A stretch of DNA of 64,000 nucleotides, from positions 1 to 64,000 of the forward strand of contig QCTN01000003.1 of the NCBI GenBank assembly GCA_003211135.1, read 5' to 3'. Numbering within the stretch: the first letter of the stretch is position 1; each line of letters begins with the position of its first letter. This DNA is from Prochlorococcus sp. AG-673-L20. Lineage in GTDB: Bacteria; Cyanobacteriota; Cyanobacteriia; PCC-6307; Cyanobiaceae. This document shows positions 1-9,624 of the stretch, piece by piece. The notes beneath the pieces were generated by a model. The model made no database searches and was not told where the DNA came from. It saw only the letters and a program-made list of their open reading frames with translations. The translations under genes were made by a program, and so were the position numbers.

Positions 1-74
1 TTTTAGAATCCAAATTAAATATAAATATTGAAAAAATCTGCTATGAAAGAGATGATATTAAGGAATTATTGTGA
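1..74 (+). CDS. 3' end of an unidentified gene (partial)
   Basis: An open frame enters from the left edge (frame of base 3) and ends with a TGA at 72-74, giving 23 residues ending in DDIKELL. It lies convergent to the M50 protease, 7 nt from that gene's stop. The fragment is too short to name. It is reported only because genes here are packed tightly and a gene end at this point would be normal. Confidence 0.3.
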   Translation, partial: LESKLNINIEKICYERDDIKELL

Positions 75-81
75 CTTCAAT

Positions 82-1308
82 TTATTCAATTTCTCCTTTT
101 TTTCTCATTAATTTTATAATTTTAGGTAATTCAATTCCCAGAGGATATTGATCCTTATTATTGAATTTACTGATTAGATTGGAAGGTAAATTTAAACCTA
201 ATTTATTAAACACAAAAGTACCAATTTTATTTCTGTCAAGAATTCCTAGTGGTATATCAGCAGAATTTATTACTAGTACTATACCTTCATTAGATTTTTC
301 TATCTTTTCTATAGCTCTCCATAACTCAGTACTACAACTTACACTTTCAAGTTTCTTAATTGGCTTTTTAAAATCCCCAACAAAAGTGCGGTCCCATTTT
401 TTTACTGAAACAGATTTTAAAACTTTCTCCTCAATAAAGCCATCCCATCTTCCACTATTAGTCAAAAACAAATATTTTTCTTGTTTGTCTTTTTTACTTT
501 TAACCACATTATTTAAATCCAAAAAATTTGAATTGAATTCTATTTTTCTTAATGGCTTTAATTTAAGGTCAGAAACTTTACTTAATTTTAAAATATTTTC
601 AATTTTAAAAAACTGATTTTCAGACTTTGATGAATTGATACCAAATAATCCAAAAAATGTAAGTAATAAACCATAGTAAAAATTGAAACTAAATAAACAT
701 ATAATTCCTAAAACAAAGACTAAACTTGACAATATTAAAGTTAATTTATTTAAAAAATTTCTTCCTTTATTTTTACTTCCTGAAAAATACCAAATAGTGC
801 TCTTTAACAAATTACCTCCATCTAAAGATCCAATAGGAATTAAGTTTAAAAAGCCTAGAAAAAGATTTAATATCGCTACTCTGTTTAATATATTCGTGAA
901 TATTTGTTCATTGGATTCAGTAGGATTACTTATGAAAATAAGAATTAATGCCGTCGAGAAACATAATAAAGGTCTAACAACAGAAATTTTTATATTGCCC
1001 AAAGCTGTTTGACAATCCTTTTCTATTTGTAAAACTGCTCCAAGGAAGTAAAAGGTAATATTTTTTATTTTTACTCCTTGACTCAAAGAAACAAAAGTAT
1101 GGAACACCTCATGGAATATAATTGTGCTTAATAAAAAAAAAGAAGTTAAGAAACCAATTAACCAAGCTTCCTTGATATTATAAATTTCGCCAGAAGTTAA
1201 ATTAACTTGATTCGAAATACTCCATGAGAATAGAAAAAGGATTGCAAACCAGTAAGGATGTAATTTAAAGGGAATTCCCCTTATTTTAAAAATTTGCAAA
1301 CTCCTCAA
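82..1308 (-). CDS. Site-2-protease-like M50 membrane metalloprotease
   Basis: 408 residues, polytopic. The zinc motif HEVFH is at residues 66-70 inside a hydrophobic segment, and the second metal motif (NLIPIGSLDGG) has its Asp-Gly at 163-164, as in S2P/SpoIVFB-type intramembrane proteases. Membrane segments cover roughly 18-33, 50-65, 105-127, 142-160 and 185-225. The last third is soluble and ends in a region resembling a single CBS motif (about 320-370), a layout common in cyanobacterial M50 proteins. The start is a TTG with GGAG about 10 nt upstream. The gene diverges from trpF across a 55-nt gap. The substrate cannot be told from sequence; regulated proteolysis of a membrane-bound factor is the family role. 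Confidence 0.85.
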   Translation of the reverse strand: MRSLQIFKIRGIPFKLHPYWFAILFLFSWSISNQVNLTSGEIYNIKEAWLIGFLTSFFLLSTIIFHEVFHTFVSLSQGVKIKNITFYFLGAVLQIEKDCQTALGNIKISVVRPLLCFSTALILIFISNPTESNEQIFTNILNRVAILNLFLGFLNLIPIGSLDGGNLLKSTIWYFSGSKNKGRNFLNKLTLILSSLVFVLGIICLFSFNFYYGLLLTFFGLFGINSSKSENQFFKIENILKLSKVSDLKLKPLRKIEFNSNFLDLNNVVKSKKDKQEKYLFLTNSGRWDGFIEEKVLKSVSVKKWDRTFVGDFKKPIKKLESVSCSTELWRAIEKIEKSNEGIVLVINSADIPLGILDRNKIGTFVFNKLGLNLPSNLISKFNNKDQYPLGIELPKIIKLMRKKGEIE

Positions 1309-1326
1309 AAATAATCTCCGTTATAT

Positions 1327-1355
1327 TTACCAATAATATTAAGTCTACCTATAAG
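1327..1355 (+). promoter_or_regulatory. Candidate sigma-70 promoter of trpF
   Basis: TTACCA (1327-1332) and TATAAG (1350-1355) are separated by exactly 17 nt and point at trpF. A start site about 7 nt past the -10 would fall almost on the ATG at 1364, so the message would be nearly leaderless. Called by eye. Confidence 0.35.
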
Positions 1356-1363
1356 ATAAAGAT

Positions 1364-2020
1364 ATGCTTGAGACCAAAACTTTAGTTAAAATTTGCGGAA
1401 TAACGTCAATTGAACAAGCTGTTCAAATTGCCGAACTAGGAACTAATGCAATAGGTATTATTTCGGTGAATGAATCTCCAAGATATGTTTCCTCAAAAAA
1501 GAAGAAAGAAATCTTCAAAACTTTAAAAGATCTATATCCAAATATTGATAGGGTTTCAGTTATCAAAGATAGTACTATTGATTCGATTATTAAAGGTTTT
1601 TTAGGCGAACCAAACGAAAACATAATTCAACTTCATGGAGATGAGGATATTGATTATTGTCAAAAATTAAAACAACGTATTCCAAATATTGGCTTATGGA
1701 AAGCTTTCAGAATAAAAAATAAAAAAGATCTTGATAAGATTAAACCTTATGAAGACTTTATAGATGGAATACTTTTGGATTCATGGAATAAAGAAACATA
1801 TGGTGGTTCGGGGAAAAGAATTAAACAAAAATATTTAGAAGATTTAAGTTTCAGCAAACCTTGGTGGATTGCTGGAGGCGTTTCTAGAGAGTGGGTAGAT
1901 GAGATTTTAAAAAATATAAAACCAAATGGTATTGATATTTCCAGTAGCGTGGAAAAATCCCCCGGAATAAAAGATATTTATAAAGTTGGTTTAATTATTG
2001 AAGAAGTAAAAAAATACTGA
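1364..2020 (+). CDS. trpF: Phosphoribosylanthranilate isomerase
   Basis: 218 residues, the usual length for a stand-alone TrpF. It converts N-(5'-phosphoribosyl)anthranilate to CdRP in tryptophan biosynthesis, in the cytosol. The diagnostic first strand KICGIT (residues 9-14) carries the catalytic Cys11. The late motif GILLDSW, with the general-acid Asp, precedes the phosphate-binding glycines of GGSGK, and WWIAGGV and GIDISSSVE near the C-terminus are the usual TIM-barrel phosphate loops. The ATG at 1364 is followed directly by the conserved barrel start. No other trp gene is near, so the gene stands alone as is usual in cyanobacteria. It converges on folE with a 3-nt gap. Confidence 0.96.
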   Translation: MLETKTLVKICGITSIEQAVQIAELGTNAIGIISVNESPRYVSSKKKKEIFKTLKDLYPNIDRVSVIKDSTIDSIIKGFLGEPNENIIQLHGDEDIDYCQKLKQRIPNIGLWKAFRIKNKKDLDKIKPYEDFIDGILLDSWNKETYGGSGKRIKQKYLEDLSFSKPWWIAGGVSREWVDEILKNIKPNGIDISSSVEKSPGIKDIYKVGLIIEEVKKY

Positions 2021-2023
2021 TTT

Positions 2024-2764
2024 TTAGTAATTATTAGCAGAAGATTGTTGTCTTACTAGTTCAAAAAATTCTTGTTTTAAACTTATATCATGTCTAAAGT
2101 CTCCCCTTACTACTGAATTTATCATGCTAGTATTTGGCTCTTTAACTCCTCTCCATTTCATACAGTAGTGTTGAGCTTTGACTATTATACCTAGTCCCTT
2201 GGGTTCACATAGTTTTTCTATTTCGTCTGCAAGAATCATTACTGCTTCTTCTTGTATATGAGGTCTAGAGAATACCCAATCAGCTACTCTAGCAAATTTA
2301 GAAAGCCCTATAACTTTACTTCCTGGTTTAATTCCTATCCAACATTCTCCTAAAATTGGAACTAAATGATGAGAGCAAGCAGATCTCACTGTTATTGGTC
2401 CGACAGTATAAATTTCATCAAGGTTTTTGTCATTTGGAAAACTTGTAACCTTTGGCTGTTCATGATATCTACCTTTAAAAACCTCGTTTAGGTACATTTT
2501 TGAGACTCTTTCTGCCGTCTCCTGAGTATTGTGGTCATTATCCACATCAATAACTAAAGACTTAAGTAAATCTTTAATTCTAGAAGCAACCTCCTTTTCT
2601 AGAACTTTTAGCTCACCAGGATTAATAAAGTCAGCGATATTATCATTTGCGCTGAATCTTGTACCTTTGCTTTTAATACGATCTCTTATTATTTCGGAGA
2701 TTAATTTATTAGAAATCTTTTCATCAATATTTTTAATATTATCGTTGGGTAATGTAGAAGTCAT
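2024..2764 (-). CDS. folE: GTP cyclohydrolase I
   Basis: 246 residues; makes 7,8-dihydroneopterin triphosphate from GTP, the first step to folate and pterins. The zinc ligands are visible: Cys130 and His132/133 in the ACSHH motif, and Cys201 in HYCMKWRG. The first 50 residues are a variable extension and the core (about 55-240) has normal family length. A pterin-4a-carbinolamine dehydratase lies elsewhere in the window (44896-45186), so a pterin route is represented. The 156-nt gap upstream must hold its promoter; on the minus strand GATATAGTGTATAGG around 2838-2852 could serve as -10, but I cannot choose one. Confidence 0.96.
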   Translation of the reverse strand: MTSTLPNDNIKNIDEKISNKLISEIIRDRIKSKGTRFSANDNIADFINPGELKVLEKEVASRIKDLLKSLVIDVDNDHNTQETAERVSKMYLNEVFKGRYHEQPKVTSFPNDKNLDEIYTVGPITVRSACSHHLVPILGECWIGIKPGSKVIGLSKFARVADWVFSRPHIQEEAVMILADEIEKLCEPKGLGIIVKAQHYCMKWRGVKEPNTSMINSVVRGDFRHDISLKQEFFELVRQQSSANNY

Positions 2765-2920
2765 AAAATTCTAAACAGGAAATAGTATGCAAACTTGATT
2801 TACTGTAACTTTCTTGAGCCTATGTTGCCTATACACTATATCACATTCTTATGTTTAATCGGGTTCGTCAATACCTAAAAAAAAATCACTTTATCGTTAT
2901 TGCAACTTGATTAATTAGGG

Positions 2921-3628
2921 TCAAAAAGCACCTCCTGCAGGCATAAGAGTTATATCTTCAATTAATTGTGATTCAGGTTGTTCAGCAATATATAAAATTG
3001 TATTTGAGACGTTAGTTGAAGAAAGCATAGATGATCTATCAAAATCTGAGTTAATTGATTCCGAGTCCCAAAGAGGTGTATTAACTGAACCTAAAGTAAT
3101 TGTACAGGCTCTAATCGAGTTAGATCTCTCTTCTTCTCTAAGACACTTTGTAAACATAGCCAGAGCAGATTTTGATACACAATAAGCACCCCACTGAGGG
3201 AAAGCATTATAAGAGGCATGACTACTAACATTAATAATCAAGCCACCATTTTTTCTCATTTTTGGGACAATTAAACTACATATCTGAAAAACACTTGTGA
3301 GGTTAATTTGAATTATTTCTTGCCATTTTCTTAGAGGCATTTCAACTAAATTCCCATTAAAAGCACATCCAGCATTATTTATTAAAATGGAAGGGCATCC
3401 ATATTTTTTTATTGATTCATTAATTGAATTATCTATTTCATTTTCATCAAATAAATTGCACTTTACAAGATTAATTTTTGCCTCCGTATCTGATAGCTCA
3501 TCTCTAAGCATTTCCAACATCTCTAAATCTCTTGCGAGTAAAATTAAGTCCCAACCAGCATTGGCGAAAGTAACAGCTGTAGCTCTCCCAATCCCTTTAG
3601 TGGCTCCTGTAATGTATGCTAATTTCAA
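2921..3628 (-). CDS. Short-chain dehydrogenase/reductase
   Basis: 235 residues, a classical SDR. The cofactor motif TGATKGIG is at residues 7-14, NNAG at 84-87, the catalytic Ser about 135, and the YxxxK pair at Tyr149/Lys153. It looks FabG-like, but no fab genes are adjacent and the substrate is unknown. The start is a TTG only 4 nt after the accA stop, so the two genes are very probably cotranscribed. Downstream of the aar-accA block it might act on acyl or aldehyde/alcohol metabolites; that is inference from position only. Confidence 0.85.
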   Translation of the reverse strand: MKLAYITGATKGIGRATAVTFANAGWDLILLARDLEMLEMLRDELSDTEAKINLVKCNLFDENEIDNSINESIKKYGCPSILINNAGCAFNGNLVEMPLRKWQEIIQINLTSVFQICSLIVPKMRKNGGLIINVSSHASYNAFPQWGAYCVSKSALAMFTKCLREEERSNSIRACTITLGSVNTPLWDSESINSDFDRSSMLSSTNVSNTILYIAEQPESQLIEDITLMPAGGAF

Positions 3629-3632
3629 CTTT

Positions 3633-4637
3633 TTATGTTATTTGAGGTAATTGTTCTTGAATTTCTTCAATGTTATTTGATTCAATAAATTTCCCTAAAA
3701 CTCTGAATTTTGAATATCTTTGTTCTAAAAGTTCCTCCTTACTCAGGACCAATAATTCATTAAGATGCTTTTCAATAGCACCTTTTAAAGTATTTCCAGC
3801 ATCTATAGGGGCCCAGTTATTGCCACCTGCGGGTTCTGATAATACTTCATCTATCACACCTAATTCAAGAAGATCTTTCCCAGTTATTTTTAAAGCTGTT
3901 GCGGCTTCAGAAGCTTTTGCAGCATCTCTCCAAAGAATTGAAGCACAAGCTTCGGGACTGGCCACAGTATAAACACTATGTTCAAACATCAATAGCCTGT
4001 CAGCCACTCCAATCCCAAGAGCTCCTCCAGACCCTCCTTCACCTATAATAGTAGCAATTATTGGGACTTGAAAACCAAACATTTCTCTTAGATTTCTAGC
4101 AATAGCTTCTCCTTGTCCTTGTTCTTCTGCAGAGAGGCCAGCATATGCACCAGGAGTATCAATAAAAGTAAGAATAGGTAATGAAAATCTATCAGCATGC
4201 TGCATTAACCTTAAAGCTTTTCTATACCCTCCAGGTTTTGCCATACCAAAGTTTCTAATTACATTTTCCTTCGTATCTCTTCCTTTCTGATGACCCAATA
4301 AAAGCACAGGTTGATTATTTACCGAACCTAAACCTCCAATTAAAGCCATATCATCTCCTCCATTCCTATCTCCGTGTAATTCAATCCAATCATCACAAAA
4401 CATTTGAATAAAATCCAAAGTACTTGGTCTTTGTGGATGTCTAGCTACTTGTATTTTCTGAGCAGGAGTTAGAGATCTAAAAATTTCCTCTCTTCTTCTT
4501 GTAGCAAGAGTTTCTAGTTGTAGTAACTGTTGACTAACATCTACTTCTGAATCTCTTGCTAATTCTCTAATTTGCTCTATTTGCTTCTCAAGCTCTACAA
4601 GAGGTTTTTCAAAATCAAGAAGATAACGTCTTGGCAT
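3633..4637 (-). CDS. accA: Acetyl-CoA carboxylase carboxyltransferase subunit alpha
   Basis: 334 residues, full length for AccA. With AccD it transfers the carboxyl group from carboxybiotin to acetyl-CoA, the committed step of fatty acid synthesis. The alpha-subunit signature region is present: the [10 protein letters not shown] segment near residue 100, and the glycine-rich [14 protein letters not shown] loop near 200-213 that forms the oxyanion site. N-terminal coiled-coil residues (about 8-50) are typical. It follows aar by 3 nt, so aar-accA-SDR looks like one transcription unit tying malonyl-CoA supply to acyl-ACP reduction. That order is conserved in many cyanobacteria as far as I know. 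Confidence 0.97.
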   Translation of the reverse strand: MPRRYLLDFEKPLVELEKQIEQIRELARDSEVDVSQQLLQLETLATRRREEIFRSLTPAQKIQVARHPQRPSTLDFIQMFCDDWIELHGDRNGGDDMALIGGLGSVNNQPVLLLGHQKGRDTKENVIRNFGMAKPGGYRKALRLMQHADRFSLPILTFIDTPGAYAGLSAEEQGQGEAIARNLREMFGFQVPIIATIIGEGGSGGALGIGVADRLLMFEHSVYTVASPEACASILWRDAAKASEAATALKITGKDLLELGVIDEVLSEPAGGNNWAPIDAGNTLKGAIEKHLNELLVLSKEELLEQRYSKFRVLGKFIESNNIEEIQEQLPQIT

Positions 4638-4640
4638 AAT

Positions 4641-5681
4641 TCAAACGGCTAGTACTTTTGGATGCTTATCTAGGCCAATTGCAGAGAAGCCATGCTTTAC
4701 AGAAGCAGCTCCAATAAACTCCATTTTCTCGAGAGATATATTATTTCGTCCCCAGCTAAAGTTTGTATGACATTTTTCAAATTCTAAAATCATAGCTTCT
4801 GCAAAACATGCAAACATTTCTCTCTGGGGGTTTTGCATTTCTGCTAGTTCCATCATATTCCAACCTATATCATTGAAAAATCTTACTATACCTCCTTTCA
4901 CAACATGTATATTATTGCCTCGAAATTTTTCATCTAGATTCTTTGGATACCCTCCATCAATCATTAAACAAGGCTGTTTAAGATTTTTGGCATCGATTTC
5001 CATAGTCTTTGGCATACTTGCTACCCATACAACAATATCAGCTTCAGGTAATGCTTCCCCTAGATTTTTGATAGTTCCACCATCTAATTCCTTTTGCAAA
5101 GAATCCAAAGGTTCCTTTTGCCTTGCTACCAAAAGAAGTTCACCAATACCTGTTTTATTTATTAACCATCGACAAACAGCACTACCTATATCACCCGTAG
5201 CACCAACTACAGCAACTGTTGCACTCTTAAGATCAATTCCTATTTTAGGAGCATTCATCTCTAATTGTCTGCAAATAACCCACGCAGTATGAGTATTTCC
5301 AGTTGTAAATCTTTCCCACTCTAGTGATGTATTCCTAATCTGCTTATGTTGTAGGAGATTAAAATTTTCAAAGATAATAGAAGTGAATCCTCCCAAAGCA
5401 GTAATATTAATACCTTTTTTTTGAGCTAATTCCATCGCATTTAATACTTTTCTTCTTGCTGTTTTAAATCTTGAAAGCATTTCAGGAACGAAACATGAAT
5501 CAATATAAGAACCCTCAATTGATATACCTGTAGCACTTTTAACCTCTACATTTTCAACTAATTGAGGTGGGGCTGTGCACCAGACATCTAAATCACCATC
5601 GGCAATATGATCAAAGCCCAATAATGAAGCTTTTCTTTTTGCATCTTCAAAACTAGTTGAATGACCTATTAGCCCAAACAT
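4641..5681 (-). CDS. aar: Long-chain acyl-ACP reductase (aldehyde-forming)
   Basis: 346 residues, the usual cyanobacterial AAR length. It reduces fatty acyl-ACP with NADPH to a fatty aldehyde, the first step of alkane biosynthesis. The opening [14 protein letters not shown] is characteristic. A Rossmann motif [11 protein letters not shown] lies at 158-168, and Cys292 (in MFACFAEA) matches the position of the thioester-forming Cys known in the family. The partner ado is immediately upstream on the same strand, 109 nt away, and accA directly downstream. Alkanes made by this pair are thought to sit in thylakoid and cytoplasmic membranes. Confidence 0.97.
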   Translation of the reverse strand: MFGLIGHSTSFEDAKRKASLLGFDHIADGDLDVWCTAPPQLVENVEVKSATGISIEGSYIDSCFVPEMLSRFKTARRKVLNAMELAQKKGINITALGGFTSIIFENFNLLQHKQIRNTSLEWERFTTGNTHTAWVICRQLEMNAPKIGIDLKSATVAVVGATGDIGSAVCRWLINKTGIGELLLVARQKEPLDSLQKELDGGTIKNLGEALPEADIVVWVASMPKTMEIDAKNLKQPCLMIDGGYPKNLDEKFRGNNIHVVKGGIVRFFNDIGWNMMELAEMQNPQREMFACFAEAMILEFEKCHTNFSWGRNNISLEKMEFIGAASVKHGFSAIGLDKHPKVLAV

Positions 5682-5720
5682 TGATTACCTTATTAATGGA
5701 ATCTATATATAAATATGAAC

Positions 5721-5737
5721 AATAGCACAGAGCTATT
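5721..5737 (-). terminator. Weak inverted repeat between ado and aar
   Basis: AATAGC and GCTATT flank a 5-nt loop in the 109-nt gap between the ado stop and the aar start. No T-run follows on the minus strand, so this could be a weak attenuator, a processing site or chance in an AT-rich gap. Confidence 0.2.
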
Positions 5738-5790
5738 AACTAAATAGATAAAAAATATTTTTAAATAGACTTATTAAATTGATAAATAAA

Positions 5791-6522
5791 TTAAACTATT
5801 GCTGCCATTGCCATTCTTGCAATTTCTCTATTATCTAAACCTATTTCAAGGAGTGTATCTTGATAGGCAATCATGAATTCTTCCATTAATTCTTCCCTAT
5901 CCATAGCAAGTACTGAAGCGTCTTCAGCGACTTGATCTAGCATTTTCTTTATTAATGGAAGATTAACCTTATTCGCCTCCATTAGTTCTTCTTTACAAGT
6001 TGCTAAATTTTCTTTTAACCATTCTTGTCCATAATTTAAATGAAGATATTCATCTTTAACAACACCTTGAGTAATTTTTTTTGCAAAAGGATCAGCAACT
6101 CTTATATAGACATGATAGGCAGAGATAGCAAAAGCTTCAATTAAAATTGCCTGTATCAAGAGACATGTAGTTGTCTTGCCATTTGATAAAGCAACTTGAA
6201 AATTACCGTGTAATTTGGAAAAGAATTCTTTAGCAAAAATCATGTCAGCTTGAACACCAAGATTTCTTCCGCATGCAGTAAAGCCTCTTTTGTGCTTAAG
6301 CTCCATTTTCGCTAGTTTAGTTAGTTCTTCTAATTCGTTAGGAATTAATGTTGCTAAGGAAATGTAATTATCATGAGCCTCTTGTTCACCTTCAATAACT
6401 ATTGCATTTATTCTACTGTAGGCGTCCTTGTAAGAATCAGTAGTAAAGTCAGGCAAGTCAATAGAATTTTCATCGATTGAATTTTCTAAACTAGTTTTTT
6501 TATTTGATTCGATTGTTTGCAT
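5791..6522 (-). CDS. ado: Aldehyde-deformylating oxygenase
   Basis: 243 residues; a ferritin-like di-iron enzyme that cleaves fatty aldehydes to alkane plus formate using O2 and reductant. All six expected metal ligands can be placed: Glu46, Glu74/His77 in ExxH, Glu129, Glu158/His161 in the second ExxH. That is one residue out of step with the numbering I recall for the crystallised Prochlorococcus MIT9313 enzyme, which fits a near-identical protein. The first 30 residues are variable and acidic. It is paired with aar downstream. The 114-nt AT-rich gap upstream, shared with the divergently facing creatininase end, must hold its promoter. Confidence 0.97.
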   Translation of the reverse strand: MQTIESNKKTSLENSIDENSIDLPDFTTDSYKDAYSRINAIVIEGEQEAHDNYISLATLIPNELEELTKLAKMELKHKRGFTACGRNLGVQADMIFAKEFFSKLHGNFQVALSNGKTTTCLLIQAILIEAFAISAYHVYIRVADPFAKKITQGVVKDEYLHLNYGQEWLKENLATCKEELMEANKVNLPLIKKMLDQVAEDASVLAMDREELMEEFMIAYQDTLLEIGLDNREIARMAMAAIV

Positions 6523-6636
6523 GTCAGTAATCTTTAGCTCATTATGCTTAAGTTTTACACAATTATAGTGAGATTATTTAAATATGATGAAAATAGTTTC
6601 AATTGTTAAACGATCTTATCAATTAATATTGATTAT

Positions 6637-7431
6637 TTAATTTAAATTAGGCCAGTCTGATTCCATAAGATTCATAATTAATTTAAACCAATGATTGATT
6701 AATAAGCTCTTTATACTATTTCCTAGCTCTTTATTTGAACCTTTACTATCCCCTATAACTCCAGATTTACTTAAATCTTCTGTAAACCAAGCAGTTGGGG
6801 CATTTCCCTCCAAACTCCAACCCTCTGGGATTACCGTTTCACCACCTTCACAAGGTCTTTCATCTCCCACAAGTTCAGATTTTAAAGCCATCATCAAACT
6901 AGTTTCCGCTAAGGATGCATGTAATCCATTCTCAATTTCATTTTTTGTTAACAGTTCACTTAACCCATGAACTCCACTCCATAAAAAGCAAGGGAATATT
7001 GAAAGCTTGGGAGCAACACTCCGTAATTCTCTTGCTGCTGTATTAAGTAAAGAAATTTGTCCTCCATGTGCATTTATTAATATCAATCTTTTAAACCCCA
7101 TATCCGCTAATTGAACTCCAACTTCTTTTATCAATGAGGTTATTAAATTCGAAGAAAGAGATATAGTTCCATCAAATCCCTTATGCTCAGGAGAAAAACC
7201 TATATATTGAGTTGGAAGTTTTTTTATAGGTATGTCAGACGGAATTAATCTTAAAACTTCGCAAATTATCTCATCAACAAAAATACTATCTGTAGCCAGC
7301 GGTAAATGAGGGCCATGTTGTTCTACTGCTCCAAATGGCCAGATAATTGTTGATCTTATATCTTTTGAAATATTTTTTACTTCAGGCCATGATAAATACT
7401 CAAATTCGCTTGGTATTGATTTAAAGTTCAT
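6637..7431 (-). CDS. Creatininase-family amidohydrolase
   Basis: 264 residues. The family's metal site is visible: FGAVEQHGPHLPLATD (residues 33-48, with Glu37, His39, His42 and Asp48) and INAHGGQ near residue 120. The family covers creatininase, MftE-type peptidases and FAPy deformylase-like enzymes, and sequence alone does not separate these. There is no creatine pathway context, so creatininase itself is unlikely. It diverges from the S1-protein gene across 63 nt. Confidence 0.8.
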   Translation of the reverse strand: MNFKSIPSEFEYLSWPEVKNISKDIRSTIIWPFGAVEQHGPHLPLATDSIFVDEIICEVLRLIPSDIPIKKLPTQYIGFSPEHKGFDGTISLSSNLITSLIKEVGVQLADMGFKRLILINAHGGQISLLNTAARELRSVAPKLSIFPCFLWSGVHGLSELLTKNEIENGLHASLAETSLMMALKSELVGDERPCEGGETVIPEGWSLEGNAPTAWFTEDLSKSGVIGDSKGSNKELGNSIKSLLINHWFKLIMNLMESDWPNLN

Positions 7432-7494
7432 TATTTTTAATTGTGAGTACTAACATTTAGAATAAGTTAATATTAAATTACTCTTATTTTACCT

Positions 7495-8712
7495 ATGAAG
7501 GGAGTTAGTGATAAAGATGCCCAAAATAATAAGAAAATTAAGGGCGACAAAAACAATGTCAAGAAGCCACTTCAGGTTCTTCACATAAGCAAAAAAGATA
7601 CTATTGGTAATAAGGAAGAAGTAGTTGATGATCATCAAAGTTCTTCAAAAGAAGTCAAAACTGACATCAATGCTGTAAAGCCTAAAATTATTGAAGCCCC
7701 AAAAAGTGAGGTTAAAGAAAGTTATTCCAATAATAATAACTTTGAAAATATAAGTTACCAAGAGTTAGCAAAACCTTTAAATTTACAAGATGAAAACGAA
7801 AATTTCATCCCTGAAAGAAAAGTTGATGAATTTGATTTTGACGAAAGTGCTTTTTTAGAAGCCTTAAATGAAAATGAGCCGATAGGCGCAACAGGAGAGA
7901 CAATAAAGGGGAAAGTAATAGCACTAGAAAGTGATGGTTTGTATATAGATATTGGGGGTAAAGCACCTGGTTTCATGCAAAAAAAAGAATCTGGATTAGG
8001 TGTGATTACCAATTTCAAAGAAAAATTCCCCATTGGTTTAGAAATGGAAGTTTTAGTAATAAAAGAACAAAATGCTGATGGTATGGTCACAGTAAGTGCT
8101 CGAGCATTAATTCTTAGACAAAGTTGGGAAAAAGTTGCAAGTTCTGCGAAAAATGGAGAATTAATTCAAGTCACAATAAACGGTTTTAATAGAGGAGGAC
8201 TTACTTGTGATGTTGATGGATTAAGAGGCTTTATTCCACGATCACAGCTCGAAGATGGTCAAGATTATCAATCTTTAGTAAGTAAAACATTAAAAGTTGC
8301 ATTTTTAGAAGTAAATTCAGAAACACGGAAACTTGTTTTATCAGAAAAAAAAGCACTATTAGTTTCTAAATTTGCAGATCTAAAATTAGGACAATTAATT
8401 GAGGGTGAAATTTTAGCTATAAAACCTTATGGCTTCTTTGTTGATTTAGGAGGAGCAAGCGGGCTTCTTCATCAATCCTCGATAACAAATGGATCTATCC
8501 GTAATTTAAGAGAAATCTTTGTGGAGGGTGAGCTTATAAAAGCACTCATAACAGAAATTGATCTAGAGAGAGGAAGAATTGGTTTAAATACTGCATTGTT
8601 AGAAAACTCTCCCGGAGAATTAATCATTGATAAAGAAAAAGTTATGATTGAAGCCTCTGAAAGATCTCTAAAAACTAAGACACTTTTCGATGAAAAAGTT
8701 TTAGAAAAATGA
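7495..8712 (+). CDS. S1-domain RNA-binding protein (ribosomal protein S1 homologue)
   Basis: 405 residues. About 130 N-terminal residues are charged and low in complexity (many Lys, Asn, Asp). Three S1 folds follow: about 133-203 (GETIKGKVIALES..YIDIGG), 220-290 (the GELIQVTINGF block with GLRGFIPRSQL) and 300-370 (the LGQLIEGEILAI block with GFFVDLGG). Cyanobacteria encode a second, shorter S1-like protein besides RpsA; this matches that class (often called Rps1b or nbp1), presumably acting in mRNA binding or translation. Its stop overlaps the next ATG (ATGA at 8709-8712), coupling it to the Tab2-like gene, another RNA-binding protein. Confidence 0.85.
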   Translation: MKGVSDKDAQNNKKIKGDKNNVKKPLQVLHISKKDTIGNKEEVVDDHQSSSKEVKTDINAVKPKIIEAPKSEVKESYSNNNNFENISYQELAKPLNLQDENENFIPERKVDEFDFDESAFLEALNENEPIGATGETIKGKVIALESDGLYIDIGGKAPGFMQKKESGLGVITNFKEKFPIGLEMEVLVIKEQNADGMVTVSARALILRQSWEKVASSAKNGELIQVTINGFNRGGLTCDVDGLRGFIPRSQLEDGQDYQSLVSKTLKVAFLEVNSETRKLVLSEKKALLVSKFADLKLGQLIEGEILAIKPYGFFVDLGGASGLLHQSSITNGSIRNLREIFVEGELIKALITEIDLERGRIGLNTALLENSPGELIIDKEKVMIEASERSLKTKTLFDEKVLEK

Positions 8713-9614
8713 CCATCAATGAAAAAAAAGTTTCGAATAAAGACCTTAAAATATCAAATTGGGAGTTGGACTTTTATTCGAGGCCAATCATCGAAAAAAA
8801 TGGTAAAAAAAGATGGGAATTAATTATTTCATCTTCAAAAAACTTTGAAACAGAAGAAATTTTTTTATGGAATAAAATTTGTCCCGCAAACGAAGTCAAT
8901 TCAATATGGCTTACAAGAGCTTTAAATGAAGCTCTTATTGATGCTGAAAGCGAAGGCTGGGCAAATCCTTTAAAAATAAGATTTTGGAGAGCATCAATGA
9001 AATCAATAATCAAGAAATCTATTGAGAATACAGGGATTGAAGCTCTTGTTAGCAGAAGAACTTATGAATTATTTGAAAGAATTGAATTTCTCGAAAAAGA
9101 GGTTTACCCTCTAGAGAATGGATATGTAAGAGGAGTATTAGCTCCAACCTTCACATCTAGTACTCTTAATGATCCTAAACCTTTGCCTGAGGCTGTAAGA
9201 GGTGATGCATTAACAATCTCGGAAATAGCTGTAGGGGAATTAAAATTGGCTCAAAATTGGCCTATTGAATTTGGAGATATTTTCCCGATCCAGAATTCAA
9301 TAAAAAATGAGAACTTAGTACCTGGCCTTAGACTTTTTAGTAAAAACAGGTCACTTGCTCTTGCCGCTTGGTTTAGTAGTTTAGAGCCGGTTAAGCTGCT
9401 TATAAAACAGAACCAACTCATACTTGAAGCCTCAGAAGATGACAAATGGTTAGTAACAGATTTACAAGAAAAAGATGCCAAGGAATTAAATGATAAATTC
9501 ACTCAGGCTAAAAAAGATTCTTATGGTTATCAGTTTATATCCATACAATCAACTCCTTTTGTTGAAAAGTTCGCAGGTTTTTGGATTTTGAAAGATGTTG
9601 AATTGATTTCATAA
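8709..9614 (+). CDS. Tab2/Atab2-family RNA-binding protein
   Basis: 301 residues. The N-terminal half begins with a WELDFYSRPI motif and the SIWLTRALNEAL region; the C-terminal half contains GYQFISIQSTP and ends in FAGFWILKDVE. These are hallmarks of the Tab2 family (DUF1092), whose algal and plant members bind psaB mRNA and promote photosystem I translation. A similar role in thylakoid protein synthesis is likely here but not shown. The 4-nt overlap with the upstream S1-domain gene supports a joint RNA-related operon. Confidence 0.85.
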   Translation: MTINEKKVSNKDLKISNWELDFYSRPIIEKNGKKRWELIISSSKNFETEEIFLWNKICPANEVNSIWLTRALNEALIDAESEGWANPLKIRFWRASMKSIIKKSIENTGIEALVSRRTYELFERIEFLEKEVYPLENGYVRGVLAPTFTSSTLNDPKPLPEAVRGDALTISEIAVGELKLAQNWPIEFGDIFPIQNSIKNENLVPGLRLFSKNRSLALAAWFSSLEPVKLLIKQNQLILEASEDDKWLVTDLQEKDAKELNDKFTQAKKDSYGYQFISIQSTPFVEKFAGFWILKDVELIS

Positions 9615-9624
9615 AGCCAATATC

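Noticed and set aside
161-616. 151-codon open frame antisense to the M50 protease
   Set aside because: Shadow frame of a well-supported membrane protease.
4873-5292. 139-codon open frame antisense to aar
   Set aside because: No family resemblance; it mirrors the codon pattern of a certain gene on the other strand.
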